From an uncultured Corynebacterium sp. (lineage in GTDB: Bacteria > Actinomycetota > Actinomycetes > Mycobacteriales > Mycobacteriaceae), in NCBI RefSeq assembly GCF_946222305.1, contig NZ_CAMIHZ010000004.1:1-64000 (forward strand): DNA of 64,000 nucleotides, given 5' to 3'. The notes below the pieces were generated by a model. The model did not search any database. It saw only the letters and a program-made list of their open reading frames with translations, and was not told where the DNA came from. A program made the position numbers and the translations under genes. Positions 45,456 through 53,846 of the stretch are shown in pieces. Every line of letters begins with the position of its first letter. Position 1 is the first letter of the stretch.

Positions 45456-45545
45456 GGTTAGATTCCCAGAGGTAGCCCGGCGGCGCCTCTGCGAAGTAAC
45501 CCGTCGGCTGTCTTCACGAAGTAGCCTGTCAGCCCTTTTACCTAG
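45456..45545. repeat. Degenerate ~25-bp repeats between manB and manA
   Basis: Units beginning GAGGTAGCCCGGCGGC, GAAGTAACCCGTCGGC and GAAGTAGCCTGTCAGC follow each other at about 25-nt spacing, ending about 12 nt from the manB stop. The array fills most of the 176-nt gap. Confidence 0.65.
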
Positions 45546-45557
45546 CGTGCCAGCTTC

Positions 45558-46961
45558 TTATGCGCGGATGACGGACAGAGCCTCCTCGACGATCTTGCCG
45601 ACTTCCTCCGTCGTTGGAGCTTCCACATTCAAACGCAACAGTGGTTCCGTGTTTGACGCACGAACGTTCAACCAAGCTCCGCCGATCAATTCGATGGTGA
45701 CCCCATCTAGGCGGTCCACGGATTCCGTGCGATCTGCGAAGGCCTGCACAACCGCTTCAGTACGGCCGGCCTGGTCAGCGACCTCCGAGTTGATCTCGCC
45801 TGAGGCTTGGTACAGTTCGTAGGCCTTCTTCAGCTCGGACAGTGGCTGGTCCTGACCGCCCAGTGTGGCTAGGACATGCAATGCAGCCAACATTCCGGAG
45901 TCAGCGTTGAAGAAGTCGCTGAAGTAGTAGTGCGCGGAGTGTTCGCCACCGAAAATCGCGTTCGATTCCGCCATTTGCGCCTTGATGAAGGAGTGCCCAA
46001 CGCGGGTGCGCACTGGCGTGCCACCGTGCTTTTCCACAAGTTCCGGAACGGACTTGGAGGTGATCAAGTTATGGATGATGGTCGCACCGGGATTGGTCTG
46101 CAGGTAGCGCTCCGCGATCATCGCGCAAATAGTGGATGGTGATACGGCATCACCGTTTTCGTCCACAATGAAGCAGCGATCGGCGTCACCATCGAAGGCG
46201 ATGCCGAGGTCTGCGCCCACCTCGACGGTGAATTTCTGCAGGTCCACCAAGTTCTTGGGATCCAATGGGTTGGCTTCGTGGTTCGGGAAATTGCCGTCGA
46301 GCTCGAAGTACAGATCGTGCAGCTTCAAAGGCAGACCATCGAACACTGCGGGCACAGTAAGTCCACCCATGCCGTTACCGGCATCGACTGCCACTGTAAG
46401 CGGACGGATGTCTAGGTCGACCAAACCCTTGAGGAAAGCAGCGTATCCACCGAGTGCCTCTTCGGAGCTGTGGGTGCCAGCCGCGCCGTCAAAGGTTGGG
46501 ATCCCGTTGACCAATTCATCGGAGATACGCTGTAGACCGGAATCTTGGCCCACTGGTCGTGCGCCCGCCCGGCACAGCTTGATGCCGTTGTACTTGGCAG
46601 GATTGTGAGATGCGGTGAACATCGCACCCGGACAGTCCTTAACGCCAGAGGCGTAGTACAGCTCGTCCGTGCTGCACAGGCCAATTCCAATCGTGTTACG
46701 GCCTTGGCTGTTCACACCTTCGGCGAACGCCTTCGCCAAAGCAGGGGAGCTATCGCGCATGTCGTGTCCGACCACTACCGTCGTTGCTCCTTCTTCTCCC
46801 ATGAGGCGCGCGAATGCAGCACCTACCGCAGCCACGAATTTTTCGTTGAGCTGGCCGGCTTCCTCCCCCACCACTGCTCGCACGTCATAGGCCTTGATCA
46901 TGGCTGCGACATCCTCGCGCGACCACGTTCCGTAGTTTTCAGTTGCCTGTGCGTCCGTCAT
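45558..46961 (-). CDS. manB: Phosphomannomutase/phosphoglucomutase
   Basis: A 467-residue alpha-D-phosphohexomutase. The catalytic serine loop TASHNPAKYNG, metal loop DGDADR and sugar-binding GEHSAHYYF are all present. It converts mannose-6-P to mannose-1-P for GDP-mannose synthesis. The position matches Rv3257c. Confidence 0.94.
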   Translation of the reverse strand: MTDAQATENYGTWSREDVAAMIKAYDVRAVVGEEAGQLNEKFVAAVGAAFARLMGEEGATTVVVGHDMRDSSPALAKAFAEGVNSQGRNTIGIGLCSTDELYYASGVKDCPGAMFTASHNPAKYNGIKLCRAGARPVGQDSGLQRISDELVNGIPTFDGAAGTHSSEEALGGYAAFLKGLVDLDIRPLTVAVDAGNGMGGLTVPAVFDGLPLKLHDLYFELDGNFPNHEANPLDPKNLVDLQKFTVEVGADLGIAFDGDADRCFIVDENGDAVSPSTICAMIAERYLQTNPGATIIHNLITSKSVPELVEKHGGTPVRTRVGHSFIKAQMAESNAIFGGEHSAHYYFSDFFNADSGMLAALHVLATLGGQDQPLSELKKAYELYQASGEINSEVADQAGRTEAVVQAFADRTESVDRLDGVTIELIGGAWLNVRASNTEPLLRLNVEAPTTEEVGKIVEEALSVIRA

Positions 46962-47073
46962 GGTGGGATTCGTCCTTCGAGTGTTCGGGGATGCGTTTTT
47001 CTTTACCCAGGTTCGGGTGCGCCCAGCGCCATCCGTTCTGTGGGATGGGGCTGGGGTTCAAACTATGTAAATT

Positions 47074-47505
47074 CTATCGTTTCGGCGAGACAGTGCGGAG
47101 ATGTCTACGTGGCCCGCGTGTGGGCAAGTTGCGCTTGGCTGGGTGATGCCCCGTCGGTTGCGGCAAGTCTTCCCGTCGCGTGATGCGAGAAGCTGGAGGG
47201 TCGCTGGATTCCTCCTCGCCCTCTGTCTCGCTATCGTGAGCCTGTTGCACCGCTTGCGCGAGCGCTAGCAGCTCGTCCTCATCTGCATCGTCAGTGAGGT
47301 CGATGGGGTCATCGTTGAATTCAAGAGTCCAGCCCTGTGGAACCGTCATGCGTTTGGCGTGGCTATCACACAGATCCCACCGGTGAGGGTTGCCTCCCAC
47401 CTGTAGTGGACCGACGATAGCCCGTTTCTCGGAGTAGTTGAACTCCAAGGTCGCCACAGCAGGCTTGGAGCAGCCGGGGCGAGAACATTGTCGGATGAAA
47501 GTCAC
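47074..47505 (-). CDS. DUF3499 family zinc-ribbon-like protein
   Basis: A 143-residue homologue of Rv3258c. The first 50 residues hold C-x4-C (CSRPGC) and CDSH, likely metal ligands; the rest is acidic and then disordered. Function unknown. GTG 47505 lies 7 nt after a TAGAAT box, suggesting a leaderless mRNA. Confidence 0.82.
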   Translation of the reverse strand: MTFIRQCSRPGCSKPAVATLEFNYSEKRAIVGPLQVGGNPHRWDLCDSHAKRMTVPQGWTLEFNDDPIDLTDDADEDELLALAQAVQQAHDSETEGEEESSDPPASRITRREDLPQPTGHHPAKRNLPTRGPRRHLRTVSPKR

Positions 47506-47512
47506 GCCCAGT

Positions 47513-47536
47513 ATTCTAGCTTGCGTGGTCTAGACT
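47513..47536. promoter_or_regulatory. Divergent leaderless promoters (DUF3499 and Rv3259-like)
   Basis: Minus-strand TAGAAT (47518-47513) is 7 nt before the DUF3499 GTG; plus-strand TAGACT (47531-47536) is 8 nt before the ATG at 47545. Both starts fall where transcription should begin. The gap is only 39 nt, so the two promoters overlap. Confidence 0.6.
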
Positions 47537-47544
47537 ATTGACCC

Positions 47545-48006
47545 ATGGGATATGACACGCGTGTGAGACGAGATCCACGGGGCCGGGGAATGCGGGGAAT
47601 TTTCCTTCCAGAGCTCCCCCGGTACAAGACTCGTTCGGAGCTGTTCGATGCGCGCGTGCTCGATGCTTATCAGCCACTTTATGAACGCTTCGAACAAGAC
47701 CTGATCGGGCTTGATGTTGCAATCGACGTGGTCCCCCGCATGCGATTGAACGCCGGGCATGCACAGTGGCCAGATGATGTGGTCGCCGATGGCCCAGTTC
47801 CCTTGGGGCGGCTGGTGCCGGCTGGGGTCGATCACACAGGCCAGCCCACCCGCCCTCGTCTTATTATTTTCCGACGCCCCGTTGAACAGCGCGCAAAAAC
47901 TTCCTTTGAACTTCAAGAGATGCTGAACCTGATTTTGACGAAGCTCATCGCGGTGTACTTGAACGTCACCCCGGAAACCATCGACCCAAGGTTCTCGTGG
48001 GAGTGA
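47545..48006 (+). CDS. Metallopeptidase-fold family protein (Rv3259 type)
   Basis: A 153-residue protein matching the actinobacterial group annotated as metallopeptidase family (zincin fold). The conserved core includes VPRMRLNAGHAQWPDDVVADG and RPRLIIFRRPVEQRA. The helix where HExxH would sit reads ELQEMLNLILTKLIAVYL and lacks zinc ligands, so catalysis is unlikely. It is convergent with whcD. Confidence 0.8.
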   Translation: MGYDTRVRRDPRGRGMRGIFLPELPRYKTRSELFDARVLDAYQPLYERFEQDLIGLDVAIDVVPRMRLNAGHAQWPDDVVADGPVPLGRLVPAGVDHTGQPTRPRLIIFRRPVEQRAKTSFELQEMLNLILTKLIAVYLNVTPETIDPRFSWE

Positions 48007-48056
48007 GCGCCCGCTTTTGGGAGCACCCGCCCGCCCCTAGGGACTAACCGTCTTGA

Positions 48057-48422
48057 TTAGCCTAGTCGCTTCTTCAGACGGCGACGCTCACGCTCGGATA
48101 GGCCTCCCCAAATGCCGAAGCGTTCATCGTGTTCGAGTGCGTATTCCAAGCATTCATCACGGACACCGCAGGCCTGGCAAATACGCTTAGCTTCGCGAGT
48201 GGAGCCACCCTTTTCTGGGAAGAACGCCTCCGGGTCAGTCTGAGCGCACAGGGCTTGCTCTTGCCAATCCTGTTCGACGGCATCGAAGAGCAGATCAAAG
48301 TCTTGCGTCAGATCGAATAGGTTGCGCTTTGGCGCGTTACTTTCCACGTCAGTCTCCCGCTCCACTGCTACGGAGCCATCAGCGAATAGGCCGGTCACGG
48401 CCGAATCAACTGATTTATCCAC
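48057..48422 (-). CDS. whcD: WhiB-family Fe-S regulator WhcD (WhiB2)
   Basis: A 121-residue WhiB protein with ligands C59, C82, C85 and C91, GIWGG and the basic tail RERRRLKKRLG. WhiB2/WhmD controls septation in mycobacteria, and WhcD has a related role in corynebacteria. The start is GTG 48422. A promoter lies at 48583-48555, giving a leader of about 125 nt. Confidence 0.93.
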   Translation of the reverse strand: MDKSVDSAVTGLFADGSVAVERETDVESNAPKRNLFDLTQDFDLLFDAVEQDWQEQALCAQTDPEAFFPEKGGSTREAKRICQACGVRDECLEYALEHDERFGIWGGLSERERRRLKKRLG

Positions 48423-48554
48423 AGTGGTCTCCTAACTGCGCGTCCTACACGTTTAACGGCCGTCCCCAACGTCAGCGCATCGACGTTTGAGATGTCCGTC
48501 ACTTCCCCATGATGAGGAACACGACTTTCCTGCACGGTCATTTCTACAGTGAAG

Positions 48555-48583
48555 ATTACACACTGGTAATTACATTGCGTCAA
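48555..48583 (-). promoter_or_regulatory. Promoter of whcD
   Basis: Minus-strand TTGACG (48583-48578) is followed after 17 nt by TGTAAT (48560-48555). The -35 box lies in the inverted repeat GTCAAG-N10-CTTGAC (48579-48600), a possible operator. Confidence 0.6.
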
Positions 48584-48659
48584 GCTTTGGAAAACTTGAC
48601 CTCGCCCCACTAGTCACATGAGCCACACGGGCCCCAAGTTCGTTTGCTCCCAAACATTC

Positions 48660-48696
48660 CATAACCTCCCCGCCACCACGACATAAGGAGGTTATG
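48660..48696 (+). repeat. Inverted repeat hiding a ribosome site and start codon
   Basis: CATAACCTCC (48660-48669) and GGAGGTTATG (48687-48696) are perfect 10-bp arms with a 17-nt loop. The right arm contains GGAGG and an ATG at 48694 that opens an AT-rich frame (MKDTTTISSRKTQ...) running antisense into manC to 49044. The region 48697-48834 is unusually AT-rich and otherwise unassigned. Whether the ORF is real is unclear. Confidence 0.55.
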
Positions 48697-48834
48697 AAAG
48701 ACACAACCACAATATCTAGTAGAAAAACTCAATTTGAGGTTTATACGCCACAAGATATTGAAAATATTCTGGGAATTTTCTGCTTGCGAAGGATTTCAGC
48801 CCTAATGCACCCCGCCACCGGGCGCAAAAGGGCG

Positions 48835-49941
48835 TTAAACGTCAGAGCTAAACCGCAACCCGCCATCGGGGATCTGCACGCCGGGCCACACACGAGCCCC
48901 GCCCAGCAGTTCACAACGAGCGCCGATCACGGCTCCTTCGCCGATGACGCAATCCACCAAGTGTGCGCGCGCACCGATGCGAGCACCGGGAGCTACGACA
49001 CAACGCTCCAACGTGGCGCCAGCTTCGATCTGCACTCCGTCTAGAACCACAGAGGTATCGATACGCACGCCTGCGCCAATTTCGGTACCGCGGCCAATCA
49101 CGGTACCGCCCAGCAGCAACGCACCACCGGCGATAGCGCTCGATTCATCGACGAGCGCTTCACCATGTCGCCCCTGGATCAACGGGGAAGGCGCAATGCC
49201 ACGAACGAGATCGGAAGATCCACGCACAAAATCCGCTGGCGTGCCCATGTCACGCCAGTAGGACTGGTCGACGTGCCCGAAAACGCGCTTGCTCTGCTCC
49301 AGCAGCGCTGGGAAAACCTCGCGCTCCACCGATACCGGGCGACCCGTGGGGATTTCCTCGATGATGTTGCGGTTGAAAACGTAGGAACCCGCGTTGATCT
49401 GATCGGTCGGTGGGTCCTCGGTCTTTTCGAGGAATGCCGTCACACGGCCGTTGGAATCGGTAGGAACACAGCCAAAGGCACGGGGGTCACTCACCCGCAG
49501 TAGGTGCAGCGTGACATCCGCTTCTTGTTCAACATGAGTTCGCAGAACTTCACCCAAGTCCGTGCCGCCCAGCACGTCGCCGTTGAAAACCATGGCGCGA
49601 TCGTGGCGCAGGTGGCCGGCCACGTTGCGAATGCCACCGCCGGTGCCCAAAGGTTCGTCCTCAACGACGTATTCAATCTCCAGTCCTAAATCGGAACCAT
49701 CGCCAAAGTGCTCTTCGAACACCTCTGCCTTGAAGGAAGTGCCCAGCACAACGTGCTTCATACCAGCTTCCTTGATGCGCGCCAGCAGGTGCTCCAGGAA
49801 AGGCGCGCCAGCCACGGGCAGCATGGGCTTAGGGGTGGCGTTCGTCAGGGGCCGCAGCCGAGTGCCCTTGCCACCAACCAGAATCACGGCATCCGTGTTC
49901 TCGGCAAGTTCCTGCGTCGCGATCTGGCGATCTGCAACCAT
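48835..49941 (-). CDS. manC: Mannose-1-phosphate guanylyltransferase / NDP-sugar synthase
   Basis: A 368-residue nucleotidyltransferase with the signature VGGKGTRLRPLT and KPMLPV, followed by a C-terminal left-handed beta-helix of hexapeptide repeats (about 250-368). By position it matches Rv3264c and C. glutamicum ManC, which makes GDP-mannose. ATG 49941 (MVADRQIATQ) has AAAGG upstream. One copy of the dispersed motif lies just upstream at about 49975. Confidence 0.88.
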   Translation of the reverse strand: MVADRQIATQELAENTDAVILVGGKGTRLRPLTNATPKPMLPVAGAPFLEHLLARIKEAGMKHVVLGTSFKAEVFEEHFGDGSDLGLEIEYVVEDEPLGTGGGIRNVAGHLRHDRAMVFNGDVLGGTDLGEVLRTHVEQEADVTLHLLRVSDPRAFGCVPTDSNGRVTAFLEKTEDPPTDQINAGSYVFNRNIIEEIPTGRPVSVEREVFPALLEQSKRVFGHVDQSYWRDMGTPADFVRGSSDLVRGIAPSPLIQGRHGEALVDESSAIAGGALLLGGTVIGRGTEIGAGVRIDTSVVLDGVQIEAGATLERCVVAPGARIGARAHLVDCVIGEGAVIGARCELLGGARVWPGVQIPDGGLRFSSDV

Positions 49942-50251
49942 CGTCCAATTCAGCCTTTCAGTCGAAGTCGTCGTGGCTGGCGTCAAGAAACCAGGAAGTC
50001 AAATACCTACCACTAGAAGCCCGCCTTCAAGGCCGGTGCATTCTTGCCTGCTCTAGTTCGCTTGCTCAAGCCACAATTGCTCGACACGAACACTAGTTCC
50101 TGTTCGCGACATCGCCGGGGCTCCACGCCGGAGCGTCGTGGAAATTGTTATCGAAACTTCATAACTGGGTGAGCTCAGGGCAGGCGTGAAGCGAGTGTGA
50201 AGCGGGTGCTGGTCAGACTTTGGGTGCGTGCGAGACTCAATAGCAAGCGCA
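49942..50251. other. Gap between wbbL and manC
   Basis: This 310-nt gap shows no gene. It contains an 11-bp tandem pair (CGTGAAGCGAG and TGTGAAGCGGG near 50184-50205), a small hairpin GCTCC-ACGCC-GGAGC near 50130-50144, and presumably the manC promoter, which I could not locate with confidence. Confidence 0.5.
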
Positions 50252-51133
50252 CTATCCTTGCCGACGCGCCAAAGCCAGCGCCAGCGCCAACTTCCCGCGC
50301 AACCCCAAACCTATCCTCAAAGCCCAGCGCAATGGTGCCTTCATTGGCCCCGGATTCCGGTCCGCCAAGAACCGGTAAGCACTTTCGTGGTGCGCGGGCA
50401 GAACGATATCTGGATGCTTGCCCGCAGAGTGTCCCTTCGCATGAGCAATGCGCGCCTCTGGCGTGTAGATATTCAGCCATCCGGCCTTTCCGAGGCGGTC
50501 ACCCAAATCAACGTCCTCCATGTACATGAAGTAGCGCTCGTCGAACCCGCCGACGGATTCGAAAGCACTCCACCGCATTAGCAAACAAGAACCGGACAAC
50601 CAGCCCGTAACTTTCTCGTGGGTCATGTCCGCGTCAGCCAGGTAGCGCTTGGTCCATGGGTTCTTCGGCCAAATCGGCGCCAGCAGCGCATGACCAATGC
50701 CACTTCCCAAGTCCGGCACCCGGCGCGCTGAAGGGTAAATACTACCGTCAGCTTCGTCGATGCGTGGCCCCACCGCACCCGCGCGCGGGTTGCTACGGGC
50801 TACCTCGATCATCTTGTCGATCGCTCTAGGCTGGAACACAACATCCGGGTTGGCGATCACGAAGAACTCATCGTCGATCTGGCCGTTGCCACGTGCCTCG
50901 CGCAGCCACCGGACGCCGCAGTTCATACCAGCGCCGTAACCGACGTTTCCTCCGGAGTACACCAGGCCCGCCAACCCCTGGGCTTCTGCGGCTTCCGGGG
51001 CCCCATCTGTGGAGCCGTTATCCACCATCACCACACGCGTGCCTTGGCTGGCCGCTTCCGGCGTGGATGCCAGAAATTTCCCCAAGTACTCGCCCGGGGA
51101 ATAGGTAACGGTAATGATTGCTATCGGTGCCAT
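50252..51133 (-). CDS. wbbL: Rhamnosyltransferase WbbL, arabinogalactan linker
   Basis: A 293-residue GT2 glycosyltransferase with VDNGSTDG, NPDVV (metal-site region) and the acceptor-side DERYFMYMEDVDLGDRL. It adds L-rhamnose from dTDP-Rha to polyprenyl-PP-GlcNAc, forming the linker between peptidoglycan and arabinogalactan; essential in mycolata. It lies 6 nt after rmlD, which makes its donor. Confidence 0.93.
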   Translation of the reverse strand: MAPIAIITVTYSPGEYLGKFLASTPEAASQGTRVVMVDNGSTDGAPEAAEAQGLAGLVYSGGNVGYGAGMNCGVRWLREARGNGQIDDEFFVIANPDVVFQPRAIDKMIEVARSNPRAGAVGPRIDEADGSIYPSARRVPDLGSGIGHALLAPIWPKNPWTKRYLADADMTHEKVTGWLSGSCLLMRWSAFESVGGFDERYFMYMEDVDLGDRLGKAGWLNIYTPEARIAHAKGHSAGKHPDIVLPAHHESAYRFLADRNPGPMKAPLRWALRIGLGLRGKLALALALARRQG

Positions 51134-51139
51134 GTCAGG

Positions 51140-52021
51140 TCACCATACCGCAGCTTTTTCCGCTAACGTTTCACGCCACGCAGGGAGGGCGGACAGCCCA
51201 CAGTGCTCCCATTCCCGCAGGCTCAATACCGAATTCGCTGGTCGACGGGCCGCCGTGGGGTACTCGCTGGTAGGGATGGGCGAAACGCGTTCAGGATCAT
51301 AGCCGGCACTGCGGAAGATCTCCCGCGCGAATTCACACCAATGTGCCGGCTCGCCACCACCAGTTGCATGCAGAATTTGGGGCAAGCTCGCACCTTCGCT
51401 TAAGGCTTCGGCTACTTCTTTTAATGCCGACGCCACCACGGCCGCGTGACTTGGACGGCCGAATTGGTCGTTTACTACATTCGGATCCACGCCATTGTGC
51501 GCTAGGCGCAGCATGGTGGAGGCGAAATCCTTTCCGGGGTGCTCGGGCCCGCTGTAGACCCACGCGGTGCGAACAACGTATCCTCCGGCGGCGCTAACGG
51601 CTAGCTCGCCTTCGGCCTTGGCCCGGCCATAGGCGTTGACGGGATCAACAGGGTGATCCGGCTGATATTCCTGCCCCATGGGCAGCTCCCCGTTGAACAC
51701 GTAGTCAGTGGATACGTGAACCATAGGGATGCCCAATTGCTGACAGTGTTGCGCCAACCATCCGGGTGCTACCGCGTTGACCTGGCGGTTGACCTCTCCC
51801 CCGATTGGGCTTTCTGCATCATCGACGGCAGTGTAGGCCGCGCAGTTAATAAGGGCGGAGAATCGGGATCGTGGCGTCGAAATAGAAGAAAAGAAATCGT
51901 CCACGCTACGACGCGACGATAGATCCAACCGCGAGCGGTCGATAGCAGTGGCGGCGGAACCCAATTGCTCGACGAGGAAACTGCCTACTTGTCCTTTGCT
52001 TCCGAGCACGATAAATGTCAT
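51140..52021 (-). CDS. rmlD: dTDP-4-dehydrorhamnose reductase
   Basis: A 293-residue short-chain reductase with the NAD(P) loop LGSKGQVGS and the STDYVFNG and YGRAKAEGE active-site motifs. It makes dTDP-L-rhamnose for WbbL. ATG 52021 was preferred to GTG 52030 because GGAAGG is correctly spaced only for the former. Two copies of the dispersed motif fall inside the gene. Confidence 0.93.
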   Translation of the reverse strand: MTFIVLGSKGQVGSFLVEQLGSAATAIDRSRLDLSSRRSVDDFFSSISTPRSRFSALINCAAYTAVDDAESPIGGEVNRQVNAVAPGWLAQHCQQLGIPMVHVSTDYVFNGELPMGQEYQPDHPVDPVNAYGRAKAEGELAVSAAGGYVVRTAWVYSGPEHPGKDFASTMLRLAHNGVDPNVVNDQFGRPSHAAVVASALKEVAEALSEGASLPQILHATGGGEPAHWCEFAREIFRSAGYDPERVSPIPTSEYPTAARRPANSVLSLREWEHCGLSALPAWRETLAEKAAVW

Positions 52022-52116
52022 GCGCGCCACACCTTCCGGTCGTAGTTAAGGTTTTGTGCCGTCAGCGCGTAAAGTGTACGCGAACCAGCTCACCCTGATA
52101 ACCGCGAGAGTACGTC

Positions 52117-53790
52117 ATGAACTACGCCAATCGCCCGCGTCGCTCCCGACACATCCAAGCTGCGCCCAGCGGGCCTGAAGCCAAGCAGATCGGTCCCCGA
52201 CCAGCTCGGGGCGTGTTGGCAGCTGTCTCGGCCGCGCTTCTGGCATTCACGGGAGTGGGTTATGCGACCATCGGCAACCTCAACAACGAATTGGCTGAAG
52301 CTAACAACCTGAACTTGGGTAATAGCCCCGATGGTGCAACCGATATTTTGCTGGTGGGCGTGGATTCGCGCACGGATGCCAAGGGCAATCCGTTGAGTCA
52401 ACAAGAGATCGACATGCTGCGTGCCGGCGAGGAAGAAGCCACAAACACGGACACGATGATCCTGATTCGTGTGCCGAATGACGGCAGCTCCGCCACCGCT
52501 GTTTCTCTGCCCCGCGATACCTACGTCAAAACTCCGGACCAGGGCAATATGAAGCTCAATGGCGTGTACGGTACCGCCAAATTTGAGAAGCAGCAGGCGC
52601 TGGAACAGGGCGGAGAAACCGATAAGTCCAAAGTCGACAAGGAATCGACCGAGGCTGGCCGGAAGGCCCTGATCTCCACCGTCGCGGACCTGACTGGCAT
52701 TACCGTGGATCACTACGCGGAGATTGGCCTATTGGGATTCGTTCTGCTGACCGACGCGGTAGGTGGCGTGGATGTGTGCCTGAACAACAAGGTCGACGAG
52801 CCACTGTCGGGTGCGAAGTTTCCGAAGGGACAACAGCGCTTGTCCGGCCCGGATGCGTTGAGCTTTGTTCGCCAGCGCCACCAGCTGCCGCGGGGCGACC
52901 TAGACCGCATTACGCGTCAGCAGGCGTACATGGCTTCGCTGGCTAACCACATTTTGAGCTCGAAGACCCTAACGAACCCTTCTGCGATTTCGAAGATCAA
53001 CAACGCCGTGCAGCGCTCTGTTGTGCTGGATGAAGGCTGGGATGTCATGGGTTTGGCTACTCAGATGCAAAACCTGTCCGGTGGCAACGTGAAGTTCCAA
53101 ACCATTCCTGTGACCTCCATTGACGGCACCGGAGATAACGGTGAATCCATCGTGACGGTCAATTCCAAGAAGGTTCACGACTTCTTCGACAAACTGCTGG
53201 GGGCTAAGGAAGAAAACCAGCCGGAAAAGACCGAGCAGAAGAAACCGATCACGGATTACAAGGCCGAGGACTACACGGTCTCAGTCAGCAACGCTAGCGA
53301 TATCGGTGGTCTTGCCGCTCGCATCTCTAAACTCACCACCGACTACGGCTACAAGAAGGGCAGAGTCGGTAACTCTCCACAAGCTGGCGTTTCCGAGTCG
53401 CAGGTCAACACGAAGGATGAAAACGATCCGGCCGCTCGCGCTTTGGCGAAGCAGCTGGGTGGTTTGAAGGTCGTCGAGGATCCCTCCCTGGATGATAAGG
53501 AGCTGTCGATTACCTTGTCCGGCACCTACGCAGGTCCGGGTTATATCGAAGGCTCAGCGGAGTTGTTGAAGCCGGACGATCCTAATGTGGGCACACTCAC
53601 CGCTGGGATGAAGGACCTTGATGGTGACGGCATTCCAGATGACGATTCCGCCGCTAATACGACCGATAGCAACTCCAATAGCTCCAGTGGTAATTCCAAG
53701 GTCGTGGGTCAGGAAGGCACAATGGGCTTGGACGAGAAGGACAAGAAGCCGATCGACGCCGGTGGCGATGCGCCGATGTGCGTGAATTAG
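52117..53790 (+). CDS. LytR-CpsA-Psr (LCP) family cell-wall ligase
   Basis: A 557-residue membrane enzyme: one membrane helix (about 31-52), an LCP domain with SLPRDTYV and the arginine-rich DRITRQQAYM, a LytR_C domain (about 385-470), and a tail with DLDGDGIPDDDSA at 500-512, a thrombospondin type 3/dockerin-like calcium motif. It likely transfers arabinogalactan to peptidoglycan. The stop codon lies in an 18-bp degenerate tandem duplication. Confidence 0.93.
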   Translation: MNYANRPRRSRHIQAAPSGPEAKQIGPRPARGVLAAVSAALLAFTGVGYATIGNLNNELAEANNLNLGNSPDGATDILLVGVDSRTDAKGNPLSQQEIDMLRAGEEEATNTDTMILIRVPNDGSSATAVSLPRDTYVKTPDQGNMKLNGVYGTAKFEKQQALEQGGETDKSKVDKESTEAGRKALISTVADLTGITVDHYAEIGLLGFVLLTDAVGGVDVCLNNKVDEPLSGAKFPKGQQRLSGPDALSFVRQRHQLPRGDLDRITRQQAYMASLANHILSSKTLTNPSAISKINNAVQRSVVLDEGWDVMGLATQMQNLSGGNVKFQTIPVTSIDGTGDNGESIVTVNSKKVHDFFDKLLGAKEENQPEKTEQKKPITDYKAEDYTVSVSNASDIGGLAARISKLTTDYGYKKGRVGNSPQAGVSESQVNTKDENDPAARALAKQLGGLKVVEDPSLDDKELSITLSGTYAGPGYIEGSAELLKPDDPNVGTLTAGMKDLDGDGIPDDDSAANTTDSNSNSSSGNSKVVGQEGTMGLDEKDKKPIDAGGDAPMCVN

Positions 53791-53811
53791 CGGGTGTGCA
53801 TGGATTAGCCG
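53776..53811. repeat. 18-bp degenerate duplication spanning the LCP stop
   Basis: TGCGTGAATTAGCGGGTG and TGCATGGATTAGCCGGGA are adjacent; 13 of 18 bases agree. The first unit encodes the last residues and the TAG stop, and the second reproduces an in-frame MD-stop after it. Confidence 0.75.
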
Positions 53812-53846
53812 GGATGCCCCGACATTAACGCGCTAGGCTGGTCGGC

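Noticed and set aside
47545..48006. Active metalloprotease
   Set aside because: No HExxH or other zinc-ligand pattern is visible, so activity is not claimed despite the family annotation.
48835..49044. Right part of the AT-rich ORF starting at 48694
   Set aside because: From 48835 it runs antisense to manC and its codon pattern follows that gene, so only the left segment is of interest.
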